The notes: generated by a model from the letters alone, not told the origin. Shown: positions 11,888 to 24,045, counted from the stretch's first letter. The stretch: DNA of 64,000 bases from Ulota crispa (GCA_963920765.1 OY987243.1:17913419-17977418); one strand, 5' to 3'. Numbers and translations: made by a program.

Positions 11888-14800
11888 CTAGTCAAGAACG
11901 CGATCCACCATATCCATCACATGACTGTAGTATTCCCCTCCATCTGCAAAAGGTAGCAATGCATTCAAAATCTGAGCCAACAGTCACAACCCTGTACATC
12001 TCTCGGCTTGGCTTATGAGGAAGAAACACTAATAGTACTTGTGTCTTTGTACCAAGTCACTTCAGAAACCGTAGAAGTGTCTAATCTGCACAGTAGGAAA
12101 TACCAAAGTTATGAATCCAAAGGGGAGAGACAACTTACATATGACAAAATGGTTTAGTAGATGGAACAATTGATAGAGCTGGTGACGCTGTTGAAATCCT
12201 GGAGCCTGAGGTCGCACTTGGTGATATGCGGTGTAAAAGGCCGCAGCTGAGGAGCAACGTAATTTGTTAATCCAAGGTTGAGATACAACACTGAAAATAA
12301 ACAACACTGTTAAAACAATAACCTCTCGGTGTTGAAATGGCCAAAATTAGGCACTTCCATTTTCCCAGAAGTTGAAAAGAATCATTTACAAAGTTTCAAG
12401 GAAGGTCACAAAGTGTACGAATAGAAAGAAGAAAACAGACCCTGAGTTTTGAACAATAGAAACATGCTTCGAAATTTACCATAAGTTTGAGTAGTTGGAG
12501 GTTTGAGAAACAGGTTGATAGAGCTGGAGAAACAAACTTACAAAAGCCAGGGAAGTCCGGAACAGGTTTCCATCCTTCAAACGCAAGGTCTACCAAAGGA
12601 ATGTTCCAATTATAAGTTGGCACTGACTGGTCGCAGAGATAGGCAGAGTAATTGCAAAGGTCACAAAAAAGATGTCAAAATTTTCAAAGGAACAAAAGGC
12701 TCGCCTTGACCTTAGCATTGACAGAGCATGAGTCAGACTTACCGAATTCAGCATCGCCAATAAAACAGGCTGGGTCGAAGATTGCCACTTCTCCTGTAGA
12801 TACTAGACCCGAATTTCCCATCTGGTGAATATATTTTTCAAGTCGTCAGTAGCATGACCAACCCAGATCACATTCTAGAGACCTGTTATTGAGCATCCTT
12901 TGAATTCGCAAGAACAGGAATCCCCAACTCATTGTTTTGGAAAATATATGAAAAAAGCGAGAGCTTTTCAAACAATTAAGCCACTACTGTATATTACAGT
13001 CAGTTTTGGACACCTAGGTGACAAAACAATCAATTTTCAAGCTGGGGTGTAGGAAAGAAAAACAACTCAAAGCCATTGAAAACATGCCACGTGGCATTTA
13101 GAAACAAAAACATTGCCATTTTGACTTAGTTTTGTACAAAATTAACCCTTAGTTGGTACAATATTCTCAAGAGTTGATTTCTCACTACTCAAGCTCAAGA
13201 ATATTATAAACATGTTCAGGGAAGAACCTTAAAAAAACAGGACAACCAGGTTTTGTTTGAGTCTGAAGCTCACCCAAAGATCACCATGGAGAATACTTGG
13301 TTTGGGTTTGTGATCTTTAAGAAGAGTAAATGCTTTTTCAAGCACCATAGCACCTTTTCCCTCGAGATCTGTCATTTCGTCTCCCATTCTTCCATATACT
13401 TTCTGCAAACAGAGCAAAAATACTAGTTAATACACATACGAGTAGAACTTTAGAGTGGTTGCTAGATTGACCATTTTCAAAGTGACTGTGTAGACTCTAT
13501 GGAACTCAGTCAATAGCTTTACCTGAAATCTATCTCCCAGTCGTTGTTCAATGAAGAATTCCGACCAGCTCGAACTCCAGCGATTGTCCAACGGAACAAT
13601 GCCAACTCTGCAAATCATACAAGAAACACTCGTCTCTTCAAAACCAGAACAAACGGGAACTGCTTACATACAAGAAGTACAAGAGCAGCATTGCCAGGTT
13701 GCAGAGGTGCTAGAGACAATCTTGTTCAAGTTTCAACGAATTAGAAGTGTAACCTTGTCTTCATTGGAAACCCAAAGAGATCACCACACTCAGCCTGGTG
13801 CAGCCTTGCCAAGTCCCGGCCTAGTGTAGATTGACTGCTGTCTTGCATCTGCAACACAGAAAACGTACTCATTTCTCAAGTCCAAAGGAAAGAAGACATC
13901 CTAACCTGTACTTTCGAACAAACGATTCAGTTTTCAAAGTTAATTCAAGGGAAAATTTCATGGATACCCCTAAAGTTTGCAATATTTGCATAGATACCCC
14001 TGCTTTTTCATAAATTGCACAAATACCCTTGGACCATAATGTTAGGCATTTCTTTGTTGTGCTTGTACTTTCTTCATGACCAATGTTGAAGAAGGGAACG
14101 TAATAAAACAAAATAGAAGCAACGTGCGTACAAAGGACGAAGGGAAGTGGCATGCACAATAAAACAAACGCCTGAAAATCTTGGTCAAGGGTATTTGTGC
14201 AATTTCTGAAAAAGCAGGAATATCTATGCAAATATTGCAAACTTCAGGGGTATCCATGAAATTTTACCTCAATTCAACTATAAGCTTCCAAGGTGGACTT
14301 TCTAGTTGTAGTTACCAAGGGGTTAAGAACTGCTAAAGATTGAAGCTTGCACAAAAGGGTAAGAGAACTATAGAGGGAAGTCCAACTGACCATGCCAAAG
14401 GGCCGGAACCGCAGATGTTTCATGATTATATACGACCCTCCATCCGGCAGGTTACCGCATCCCAGTGGGCTGGGTGCAACCACGGTATTTGACTCCTCTA
14501 TTCTCCGTAGCCTGTCAACAGCATAACCCAAGGAATCTAATACTCTTCATGCAAATCAAACTCATGATATAAAGTAGGAGGTTCTAAAAGAGTGCACGCT
14601 CTAAAATGGTGCACATCCTCAAATGTACTTTGTTCATACATGTTGTTTTTCATAGCCCTTCAACAATGTATGCACAATGTACATTTGAGGAGGTGCACCA
14701 TTTTAGAGGCCTATGCCATTTCAACTTCAAATTTTCATAACTAATTCCACAAAGCTCCAAAAAACATGAAACAACTTGGGTTAGATGCCAATTCCTCTTG

Positions 14801-15297
14801 TCTTTCAAGGAAAGTTTACTGAAAACTTTTTCAAGAAGTTTCAGCTCCCCAAAATTCAGTTTCAGCCCTTAGATGATCCATTCATGAGCCTCCTAACTTA
14901 GAATGCCCTGAATCTTACATGGAGACTCTTGTATCCACAGCGCTAAGACTGTTCTCATACAAATCTAAGACCTGCCATAACAATATATATCCTTAAGGTC
15001 GCATACCTACGCTTCAGATTCGCCCGAGAACATGCCGTCCATGTCGAAAGCTCTGCATCAAACTTCGTGTCAGACTTTTGGGCGAGAAAACTTGTGTCAA
15101 AATTCAAAAACTGGAGCTTCAAAAAGGGGCTTGGAACTAAACCTGTTGATTTTCACGAAGAAGTCTCCGCCGGTGCAATGGAATGCATACGACTCGTTGA
15201 TGCACCCACTGAAGTGGATTTCACGAGGTCGACGCAGTAGCTCTCCGCACCCGAGCTCCTTCAGATGAGACAACACGGTGAAATCTCCGATGGTCAT
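11888..15297 (-). CDS. FN3K: Fructosamine-3-kinase / protein ribulosamine kinase, ten exons
   Basis: The enzyme phosphorylates sugar amines on glycated proteins so that the adduct falls off. Plant members usually act in plastids. Exons (- strand, all GT-AG with consistent phases): 15297-15143, 15052-15011, 14544-14391, 13848-13754, 13607-13523, 13402-13274, 12821-12743, 12622-12542, 12246-12139, 11943-11888. They sum to 984 nt, 327 residues. Landmarks in order: nucleotide loop [11 protein letters not shown], the lysine strand [37 protein letters not shown], the catalytic loop SILHGDLW, the metal-binding FDPACF, and a helical C-terminus resembling other FN3Ks ([10 protein letters not shown]). 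The Cys in the nucleotide loop matches the redox-switch Cys described for Arabidopsis FN3K. The start at 15297 is tentative: it leaves no transit peptide, and the frame stays open a little upstream with a possible acceptor near 15330, so a 5' exon may be missing. Introns 2 and 3 hold MITEs. Confidence 0.9.
13949..14270. mobile_element. MITE family 1, copy A, in FN3K intron 3
   Basis: A 322-bp element with long inverted ends (GGGAAAATTTCATGG outward; about 70 bp pair with few differences). It is flanked by the 7-bp direct repeat AATTCAA (13942-13948 and 14271-14277). It sits wholly inside an intron of the kinase gene. It is the most complete copy of a family seen five times in the window and serves as the unoccupied reference for the nested copy near 59 kb. 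Confidence 0.85.
14597..14710. mobile_element. Small hairpin MITE in FN3K intron 2
   Basis: CTCTAAAATGGTGCAC followed by CTCAAATGTAC at the left is mirrored at the right by GTACATTTGAG and GTGCACCATTTTAGAG. The arms are about 35-40 bp and the whole is about 114 bp. No target duplication was clear. It lies in the intron between exons 2 and 3 of the kinase gene. Confidence 0.75.
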
Positions 15298-15364
15298 GCC
15301 CGTCCCCGCCTTCGTTGCGCTCTCCGAGCTGAAATCAAACCATGATGCGTGGCACTCCCACCTA

Positions 15365-15450
15365 AATCATCCCAAAACCCTAAATTATGACCTGAACCAT
15401 CACAGAACCCTAATGACGACCCAAACCATCACAAAACCCTAATTATAACA
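15365..15450. promoter_or_regulatory. Repeated AACCCTAA-type motifs upstream of FN3K
   Basis: Three imperfect units of about 30 bp, each with an AACCCTAA-type motif and an AACCATCACA tail, lie 70-150 bp upstream of the tentative FN3K start. Telo-box-like motifs of this kind are common near plant transcription starts. The position is suggestive; promoter activity is inference. Confidence 0.4.
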
Positions 15451-16385
15451 CTTTCTCTTCTTGTTCTTGGGAGGAGAATGTTCGGTGACGACGTGAGAAA
15501 AATTCGCACCTGTGTTTAGGTGAGCTGCTTAGGCGTTGTTGCCGCCGTAATTTGCCAAGCGTTACCCTGCGTTCACCTGCGTCTCGACTCTTTAGATCAT
15601 TCGTCATGCCACACACCGTTGCACTGCCTTTTCGTCCACGCATGCCCGTGCGATGCAGCTGAAGTGAGGAAGTGAAGATCCCATTTGGAGTGCACAGCTC
15701 CAGACCCCGCATTGTTGTCGCTATGACTGTCGCGGTTCTGTTGCGAGAACACACTCCCACTGACGAAGTAGTGAAAGAGCTAGAAGTGTCGATGTGAGAT
15801 TCCCAAATTCTAATGACCACATGGAATGTCACGCTATGTTTGAATGGAGATCAACGGCTCGATGTGCTTGAATGGAGATCGACGGTTCGGAATGTTTTAT
15901 AGGATTTAGGTCGTCATCTCCATTCACATTCTTGTTTCTCTTTGTAAGTTACTGTAACTTGAAGTTATTTAGTAATGCTGGCGCGAAGAGGAAAGTTTGA
16001 AAGAGCAAAAAGATATAAGATGGAATGCTTTGAAGTTCCATCCTCAAATTGTAAATCATCCCTCCAGATGATCCTGGGTGTTGGTTCATCCAGTCATCCG
16101 TGAAGTAGAGAATGAATTCCCAGGTCAAACGCAATCCTTATTTTGATGGATTTCTCTACACTGAATATTGCATTCAGGTTATGTTGACAATTAGGTTGCC
16201 TTCATGACTCATCATTTAACCACTTGGAGGTGCATGTAGCTCTCTAAAAATTTGGATTTCACACAATTTACAATTTGGAATTTGTCAATTTGTTGTTCTA
16301 GAGCCGTGTTGTTGTTAGACCTCTTAAAAATTGTTTATTGCAGTAATCTTTGATGAAGATTACTATAGCAGCAGTAAATGTTTAA

Positions 16386-17308
16386 CCCCTAAAGGACCGT
16401 TGTCCCTTTGGGGGACAAATGGGATTTTAGGCAGGTACCTACGGCCTCAAATTTTGTCCTGATTTTTTGAAACTTTTTTTGAAAATAGAAAAACACATTA
16501 GCTTTTGGGGAATATGATTTTTATTCCAATTGATGCTTGGGAGCAAAAGTTATGCCCAAATAAGCACAAATTTGGGGACTAGGGGCAGCAAAAAAATATC
16601 TGGAAAAAACTTGAAAAAAAATTTAATTTAATTTTTTTATAGATTATAACTTTTTCTACATCTGAAGCTTTGATTCATTCCATTTGGACTAGTTATGAGA
16701 AAGTTAAGGACAATCTTGTTTTTTGGGCAACTCAAGCATCTTCTTGAAAAAATAACTTATAAACTTCATTTTTGAATGCAATTTTAACATTTTTTCAAAA
16801 AAAATTGTTGGAGAGGGTGAAGTTTGCTTTCTAGAACAATCTTACCATTGGGATTATTGCATTTCAATTCCATTGCAGGGTTATTAGCAATTTAAGTTTT
16901 TGTTCAATCTCATACCTTCTTCTACCTAATGATTTTTTAAAGAATGAAAATTAAGTTTTATTTATTTATTTATTTTTTCTCAAGATTCTCAACTCAACTT
17001 CCCACCATGCAAAAAAAGGATTCCAAACTCTGTGGAGCAAAAATTTTAAGTTAAAAATGTTCAAAGTTAAAAAATCTAATCAAGCAAGGTGCAAAAAAAG
17101 CTATTTTTTACACTTTAAATGCATATATCTTCCAATCTGTGCATTCAAAGTTCTTGAGTTTTGTATGACACATTCTTATAGTAGTCTAGCACAAGGTCCT
17201 ACGGTCAAATATGCAAAATGCTTGATTTTCAAACTTTTTTACTCTTTGCCATAGAGGTGGTAGTTTTGAGTGTCTTTTGACAAAATAAAGGCCATGGTCC
17301 TTTAGGGG
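16386..17308. mobile_element. Non-autonomous piggyBac-like element, TTAA-flanked
   Basis: The ends are perfect inverted repeats CCCCTAAAGGACC...GGTCCTTTAGGGG, flanked on both sides by TTAA (16382-16385 and 17309-17312). TTAA target duplication with CC(C)-type ends is the hallmark of piggyBac. The 923-bp interior is AT-rich and encodes no transposase that I can see, so the element would depend on an enzyme supplied elsewhere. Isolated matching ends occur at 24496 and 57224. Confidence 0.8.
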
Positions 17309-17499
17309 TTAAATAGTATTAAATGCTGAAAATGTTGGTGTGGGACAACCAAAACGCAACATTCAGAGTAAGTTACTATAGTTCTCAGGATCTCAGGATT
17401 TGCTTTCATTATCGAATCACCAAAGATCGAACCATTCTCACTGGCAATCATCATGGTTCGACGCCGAAGGTGGCAATGGTAACAGACGAGAGAAGATCT

Positions 17500-18830
17500 A
17501 CCCCTTAGCTGGCCGTCTCTAAACCCTGAACCCTAAACCCTTCAACCCTAAAACCCTGCATCTGAAGCAGCGCTCTTACAGGGACTGTACTCTTTGTCTG
17601 GTCAACATTGTGCGCTCTCCATTTGTTAAATCTAACGCATCCACAGCATTTCAAAGTTCACACTTCTAGGAGGCTAAATGATCAAAGAGTCCCTCCTAAT
17701 TTCGAAATCAGTAAAGTTTTCGAATGTTTTCCAATCATTTTAAGTGTGCTTACAGCTCAAGAACAGAGTGTTCAATGTAAGTTTTTTTCTTCTTCTTTAT
17801 AGTCCTCAGTCTAGATAAAATCAGAAGTGCAATAGATGATAGAAGAAAACGGAAGATTTCGTGTCCAGAAAACCCTGAAATGGATTCTTAAGAATCTTTA
17901 TAACAGTAGAGTTTGCTTCTCTTCCAAGCTCCAGCCTCGTTATCTTGAATGATTTTTTTCTTTGGGAAAATTTGATGGATACCCTTATTTTCAGGCGTTT
18001 ATTTTGTTGTGCTAATCACTTCCCTCATGACCAATGTTGAATAAGGGAGTGCAGTAGAATAAAAAGAAGCAGCACGCGCACAAAGAGAGAAGGAAGAAGC
18101 ATGCACAACAAAACAAATGCCTAAAAAATTATGGTTTAAAAGTATTTGTGCAATATCTGAAAAACCAGGGGTATCTATACAAATATAGCAAATTTCAGGG
18201 ATATCCATCCAATTTTCCCTTTCACTTTCTAGGCGCCACTGGGGATACAAATGTTCCTCGTCTTGGGATTATTTTCAGAAGAAGGGCACTGGAGTCACTT
18301 GGGATTTATCAAGCATGCATCTTCTCAGAATATGGACTTGTCAGTTGATGATATGCTTGATACCGACATCAGCCTGCACATGACGCAAGCTCGAAGTGCC
18401 TCATCACAAGGACCTATGAAGCAGTTTTGAAAAAAAAATGGATTATCCCAGATAGCTAATTTTTGAGTGCGGTAGACTGATAATATGAGGAGACTGTTTC
18501 CCTTTGCATCTCGTGGACTTGCATCAGTTAATAGGATGATCGAAGAGACAGTAGCACTAGCGTCAAAGATCAATTGAGCACCGACCGGCTTCACCATACT
18601 GAAACAGCTGGAGTTGAATTTCGATAGTCACAAATGATAGAAGGTGCATACAAATCAGTTGACGGCGTTGCTAGTGGAAACAATCAAAGGACTTGGCTAT
18701 GGCGTTGAGCCGTCGTCGTTCTCCGCCGGAAGCAAATCACCACGAACAGTTACCAGGAAACCCCGTCGAAGGAAAAGCAATGAAGCAAGCTCTAGATCAA
18801 GGAGCCGCCCTTGAAACAACTTCCTCAATC
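17500..18830 (+). other. Possible unassigned host exons (+ strand)
   Basis: This stretch has gene-like texture without a recognised product. AACCCTAAACCC-type motifs near 17520 look like a plant 5' leader. An open segment ends in AQEQSVQ at an apparent GTAAGT donor (about 17778). Another open segment from a TTTTCAG acceptor (18279) reads SVDDMLDTDISL. A third, 18659-18814, starts after an AAATCAG acceptor and ends with a basic, Arg/Ser-rich tail (RKPRRRK ... SRSRSRP) and a stop. The phases of these pieces do not all join cleanly. They may belong to a nuclear RNA-related protein, to different genes, or to none. MITE copy B lies between them. Confidence 0.25.
17964..18219. mobile_element. MITE family 1, copy B (internally deleted)
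   Basis: The ends GGGAAAATTTGATGG and the inverted ATCCAATTTTCCC match family 1, and the interior shares CATGACCAATGTTGAA with copy A. About 85 bp of the left arm is missing relative to copy A. No clear target duplication. Confidence 0.75.
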
Positions 18831-19789
18831 GAGCAAAACAGTAGAATCCGTTTTAGTGAGTTTACTAAACTTGGTCGCTTCATTGCAGGTAACCACCCCC
18901 TGCATCAAGGTTCCAAGCCTTGTGCTGCTGAAGCTTGCAGAGCAATGGCCTTCCGAAAGCGTTGTGCCAAGTGAATTGAACATCAAGAAGGTGTCATCAA
19001 CAGCACGCAGTTACACTGAATCAGATTAAACCCTAAGGGGGCTTACTGTTTAACTTTGGCAAAGGAGCATACTGATTAAGAAATTCCAATCCTTGGGGTA
19101 CCTTCAGTGATCGAAATTCAAGTTTGCAACTTCAGACAATCCATGACAAGATAATGGTACGTACAACCCAAGCATTTCAGATTATCTCTCTTGAAGGACA
19201 CGGCGTGTCATTTGATGGCAACTCAAACTAAGCACCCTGATTTACTCCACATAGTTGGTTTCTAGATTTAACTGCTTAGACCCCGAAATTGCTGTCAAAA
19301 TAGATTGGGAGGTCAATTATAGAATTTGAGGTGTATTGTTGGCGGTTGTGTTCGCTTCCATTGCAGAACGTGTACACAACGCAAACGTACTGCTACACGA
19401 ACGCATACTGGTAGGCAGAATGTCGTGGCCAGTCCTGAAGTACTTGCAAACACTCCTACAGTAGCACGATCTGACAAGGGACATACCTTCACCTTCAATA
19501 TTGAAAGTTCTTGCACTTAACAACCCTCTGCAAAATTGTTCTCTAGCAGCTACCTGCGATATACTCAACACTTCTAAGAAAAAAGCGAAGAACCAGACCA
19601 TGTGAAACTCCTTGATGGTCGTCACAGCGCACACCAAGTGGTGCAATTGCTGCATTGCAAGACTATGAACAGCATTCATCACGAAGACCCCTCTAACTAC
19701 AAGCAAACCAGAAGACCACCAAACGCCTCAGGTTTATAACACCAAGGTTCTATGGAAAAGAAGAGCGTGCGGGTAACGCTGGTGCACTT

Positions 19790-20784
19790 CTAATCATTCG
19801 CCAACACCAGGAACCCCACTGTGATGTACAGCAGAAGCACCGGGTACACCGCCAGAGCTTTCCGACTCGACGGCACTGCCGTGCTCACGAACGGATACGC
19901 CGCCCACGAACTCCACGCCAGAGCCACCAGCACCACCACACTCCGGAACACCTTCGTCCCGTTCACCTGGCACACCAGCGCACTCACGTCCAGCGGAAAC
20001 AGGCAGTACCCCAGCACGCTCAAGCTCTGGAAGAAGATGATGCTGCCCCCCAGCAGCTGCACGTTCAGCGTCAGCACTATCGCCCCTGCCGACAGCGTCG
20101 CGAACACCACCGCGAACACCTTCGACTTGTCCTCCGTCGCCGAGTACGACAGCGTCAGCGCCAGAAAGATGATGAAGAAGAACGGCCCCCACAGATCCCA
20201 GTCCCGCAACGCCTTCCCCGGATCCTCGCGGTACGGGTTCGGCAGCACCACGTCCTTCAGATTGTTCGCCACCCGCATCAGATCTCTCTTCAGCGTTTCC
20301 CATACCGGCTCCGTCAAAGTGTTGTACAGCGGCCCTCCGCCGAAACCTGCACACCCACAACCAACCGCTCATCGTCAGCACCGCCATCGCCACACCTACC
20401 ACACCAATCATCACAAGATGCCACACACATCCACGACAACCATACAAACGTGACCTCATCCTCTGTGTGTACACTGCATCACGTGACCAAATCTGCAGGG
20501 AATCCGAGGTGTTCGCCTTGGTTGTCACAACGAGACCCGTCCAACGCACCTGTGGAAGGAGAAGGCCCGGGCGGTGCTGGGGTGGAGAATGCTTGGCTGC
20601 TGCTCGACACAGACGAAGCAGGCAGCAGGGGAGCAGACACGGGAATCGTCGGCGGGCTCGACGGCTTCCGCGCTGGAGGAACCGACTGGGGCACCTCTAG
20701 AGTGGCCGGCTGTACGCTGATGTGGAACAGGCTCTCGATTTCATCGATATCCGACTGAGACGACGCCATTCCCGATATCTTCAC
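19790..20784 (-). CDS. YIP4: YIP4-like Yip1-domain membrane protein, two exons
   Basis: Yip1-domain proteins are multi-pass membrane proteins of the Golgi/TGN that work with Rab GTPases. Arabidopsis YIP4a/b act with ECHIDNA in secretion from the trans-Golgi network. Exon 1 is 20784-20550 and exon 2 is 20346-19790, with a 203-bp GT-AG intron in correct phase; the product is 263 residues, close to the plant family. The N-terminus has the plant-specific [10 protein letters not shown] followed by a Pro/Ser-rich linker. Exon 2 starts [15 protein letters not shown] and contains FPNPYRED-type sequence ([20 protein letters not shown]), then about five hydrophobic segments including [15 protein letters not shown] and [17 protein letters not shown], ending FLVLAND. 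Two in-frame Mets are possible (20784, 20769); the second better resembles relatives. The exons are clearly more GC-rich than the flanks. A 251-residue - strand frame and a 210-residue + strand frame over the same DNA are shadows. Confidence 0.93.
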
Positions 20785-22050
20785 ATACAGCGACCTCCAG
20801 CTGCTTCACACACACTGCCACCACTAGGAGCAGGAGGCGGGCACTCAGATGCTCGAATCAGTCCATCAACACACCTAGAAGAACACCAAGCGACACATCA
20901 GAACAAGGATTAGTCATCCAACAATACAGGCAGTAAAGACTGAAACGTGAGAATATTCGAGCGCACTTTCTCAATTACTTTAATACTCGCACAAAACAGA
21001 AAATCACCAACTAGTTTCCTCGGAGAATATGTCGACGTGCCACTACTTTCAACAAAGCTGATAGACTATAATACTTTATTTGAATTACATACGGTCCATA
21101 TAAAGGTACGGTACGCGTATATTTTTTCAGTAAAGCATTAACAACTTTGATTCTAGGTTTCCTGGAAGCAAATCACATCAACTATGATAGCCCTGTAGGG
21201 TGAGAGTTGCTGTAGAGAAAATTGCCCGTGACCTCGAAGAGAGAACGAACAGAATCAAGAAACATTGCAAACACTGCATCGCAACTGCTGAAGCATAGCA
21301 TACGACAAAATTGCCAACCAATCTCAATGCCAACTTTGAACCTCCACATGTAAAAACTCATGCAGTTGTGATAAACAGTTGATGTAAGACTATCTCACAA
21401 CCAAGTGAAGACGTCCCCGATCAACAGCAAAAGCGTCTTAACCCTAGAGGACTTTCCAGGAGTATAAAAGTTAACGCTCTACAGGACAAAGTCGTTCATA
21501 AGATTTACGTTTTTTAAAAGATCTTCAGTGAACCAGCGGCAAGTGACTATCAAAATCAATCTGAACTTTGAACACGATGTCCAATTTCAAATAGCTCCAC
21601 TAACATCTAAAACCTGGTGAATGTCTTCACCTCGATTACAGCTTAAAAGAATTGCAGAAAACAGGAAAACGAGAAAACCCTAACGCCCAATTTCAACTTC
21701 GAAACAAAACAGGAGAAATTCACGCAAACCTCACATTGCACCAAACACACTGACACCTCTATTTGAAGCGTTCAAGTGCGAGCATTCTTACCTAAACTTC
21801 ATGCGTTTGTGATCCGAATCCAAACCCTAGGTTGTGAAATCCATCGAGGAGAGAGCAGATCTGAGGCAAGAGAAGCGGAATAGGATGCAAGTGAGAGGGC
21901 AAATGTTGTCGCATGCGAATCAGGTCGAAAGCTTGGACTCACGTACGAGGGCTCCGAGGTCCGATACTAGGGATTGGAAGCTGCAGGAGGTGGCGATGGC
22001 GTCGCACTGGCAGACGATGCAACAAAATTATTGCAACGGAGACGAAGTCC
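20785..22050. other. Upstream region of the YIP4-like gene, no gene assigned
   Basis: AAACCCTAG/AACCCTAAC motifs occur near 21436, 21677 and 21825, and 21830-22080 is relatively GC-rich. This could be the 5' flank of the YIP4-like gene or the start of a divergent + strand transcript (an open frame runs from 21834). I cannot support either as a gene. Confidence 0.35.
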
Positions 22051-22052
22051 CG

Positions 22053-22080
22053 TCCCCTGCCCCTGCCCCTGCCCCAGTTC
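22053..22080. repeat. CCCCTG microsatellite
   Basis: About four tandem CCCCTG units in a GC-rich patch surrounded by AT-rich DNA. Confidence 0.85.
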
Positions 22081-22666
22081 TCTCCTCTAGGCCCTCCCGC
22101 AGGGTTTTTTTTTTGTTTTTCTCACCGATGCTTGGGTGGCATTTTTTTTAAATGGTTTGTAGCTTGCTGGCTCTGTCCCTATTTTGGTTGGAGTTGAAGG
22201 TGGCACTGATGCATGGATTTTTAGAGCATAGTGGGTTTTTTTTGTAGGTAAAAAATATTAATTGGACATTTTTTGAAAACATCCAAATAATCATTGCCAT
22301 TATTTAAGTATTGTATTGAATTGGATTAGGTGACACCTCAAAAAAATTAATTTTAAAATGATGGCATCAATTTTCAATTTGATAAGGATTTTATGAAATC
22401 CTAAGCTGCAACGCAATTTTCCTAATTGCAATCTGGCATTTCTTGAACTTTTTTCCCCATTTTTTTCCTATAGGCTTGAAGCTAGCCTTTTTTTTTTGAG
22501 GCAATTGGGCCTTAAATTGCCCAAAAACAAAATAGTGCCCTCCCGTGTATTGCATGCTCATGGAGCCCGACAAGAATCATCACCTAACAAATGCTATTCA
22601 TGTCAAAATTTATCATCCAATGGATGTTCTCATCTGTCTTCATCAAATTACGGCACTTGTAATCAA

Positions 22667-22969
22667 GGGAAAATTTCATGGATATCCTTGAAATTTGCAA
22701 TAATTTCATAGATACCCCAACTTTTCTAGAAATTTCATAGATACCCTTGGACCAAAATTTTCAAGTGTTTTTCTATTGTGCATGTCACTTTCCTTCTCCC
22801 TTTGTGGGCATACTATTTCTTTCTTGTTATGCATACGCACAAAGGAAGAAGGGAAGTGGCATGCACAACAAAAAAATACTTGAAAATTTTGGTCTAGGGG
22901 TATCTGAGAAATTTTTGAAAAAGGATGAAATTATTGCAAACTTCATGGGTATCTATAAAAGTTTCCCTA
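22667..22969. mobile_element. MITE family 1, copy C
   Basis: Inverted ends match family 1 and the element is flanked by the 7-bp repeat TAATCAA (22660-22666 and 22970-22976). With copy A this makes 7 bp the likely target-duplication length for the family, possibly 8 with one decayed base. Confidence 0.85.
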
Positions 22970-23518
22970 TAATCAACAACTGGCCCAAAGTAACTCCCAA
23001 ATTTGAGCCGACAGGCTTCTGCTCCATTGAATTTTTGTTATCAAAAATACAAAACCACTAGGATGAAGCCTACACTAAATAAATATTGCGTTTAGGTTGC
23101 CCCATACTAATATCTCAATTTCTTGACATTCTGCACTATGTAAATATTTACTACAATAATTTTCAGCAATATTTATTGCAATAATCACATTTGGAAGGGT
23201 CTAGCAACAACAACAAAGTTGCAAAAAAAAACTAGCAACATTCAAGTTGTAAACCATGTGATATTCTAGTATTGAGAGAGTTGCATGCGTCTCCAAATAG
23301 CCAAGCAATGAGCCATGAGGTTATTTTCCAGTGTATTTTCCAAGGCAAGGCAACCTAATTGTTAAGGCAACCTAAATGCAATATTTAGTGTAGGTTTTCT
23401 TCAATTTGCTAGTGGAAGTACTTTTGAGCTAAGGAATATATGTGTTGTGCTTTAAAATTTATTGTAGCAACAATAGTTGTTGATTATAAGTGTCATGCAT
23501 TATACAACTAGTACACCC

Positions 23519-24045
23519 TAAGGGCATTATCAATCCAGCATTGGGAATGACCTAGCAAAATCATTGCTATTTTTTGATAGGTGTATAATTAGAATGTGAA
23601 ATTACTTTCATTGGAAGCGTATACAAAAAGTTGTCAAATAAATAGAACAAAATATGGTATTGGAAATTAGACAATAAAATTAAAGCCCATTGAAAAATAG
23701 CTAAAGGACAAACACTACGGCAACCATGCATATTGCAAAAAATCCAAGGTAATGGCACACCAAATTCTCAAAATTTGGTGTGCCATTACCTTGGATTTTT
23801 TGCAGTATGCATGGTTTGATTTTCTTTATTAGGCACGGTTTGTGATGTTGTTTGTCATTTAGTTGTTTTTCAGTGGGCTTTATTTTGATTGTCCAATTTC
23901 CAATACCATATGTTGTTTTATTTGTTTGATAAGTTTTTGTATACGCTTCCAATGATAGTAATTTCACGTTCTAATTATTTGCTAGTCAAAAAATAGCAAT
24001 GTTTTTGCCGAGTTGTTCCTAGTACTGGATTGATGATGCCGCCTA
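23519..24045. mobile_element. Large near-perfect foldback element
   Basis: Two arms of about 260 bp mirror each other around a centre near 23768. The innermost part is essentially perfect: AATCCAAGGTAATGGCACAC on one side and its complement on the other. Arm identity falls outward, with the left arm having lost some sequence. The outermost blocks share ATCAATCCAG. There is no coding capacity. If transcribed it would form a long hairpin RNA. Confidence 0.85.

Noticed and set aside
15443-15832. 129-residue - strand open frame just upstream of FN3K, rich in Ser and Arg
   Set aside because: It could hold a missing transit-peptide exon, but no splice join to exon 1 was convincing and there is no similarity to a known protein, so it is not annotated.
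19794-20549. 251-residue - strand open frame and 210-residue + strand frame over the YIP4-like gene
   Set aside because: Both are GC-rich shadows. The YIP4 frame matches the plant family along its length and uses a clean intron in correct phase.
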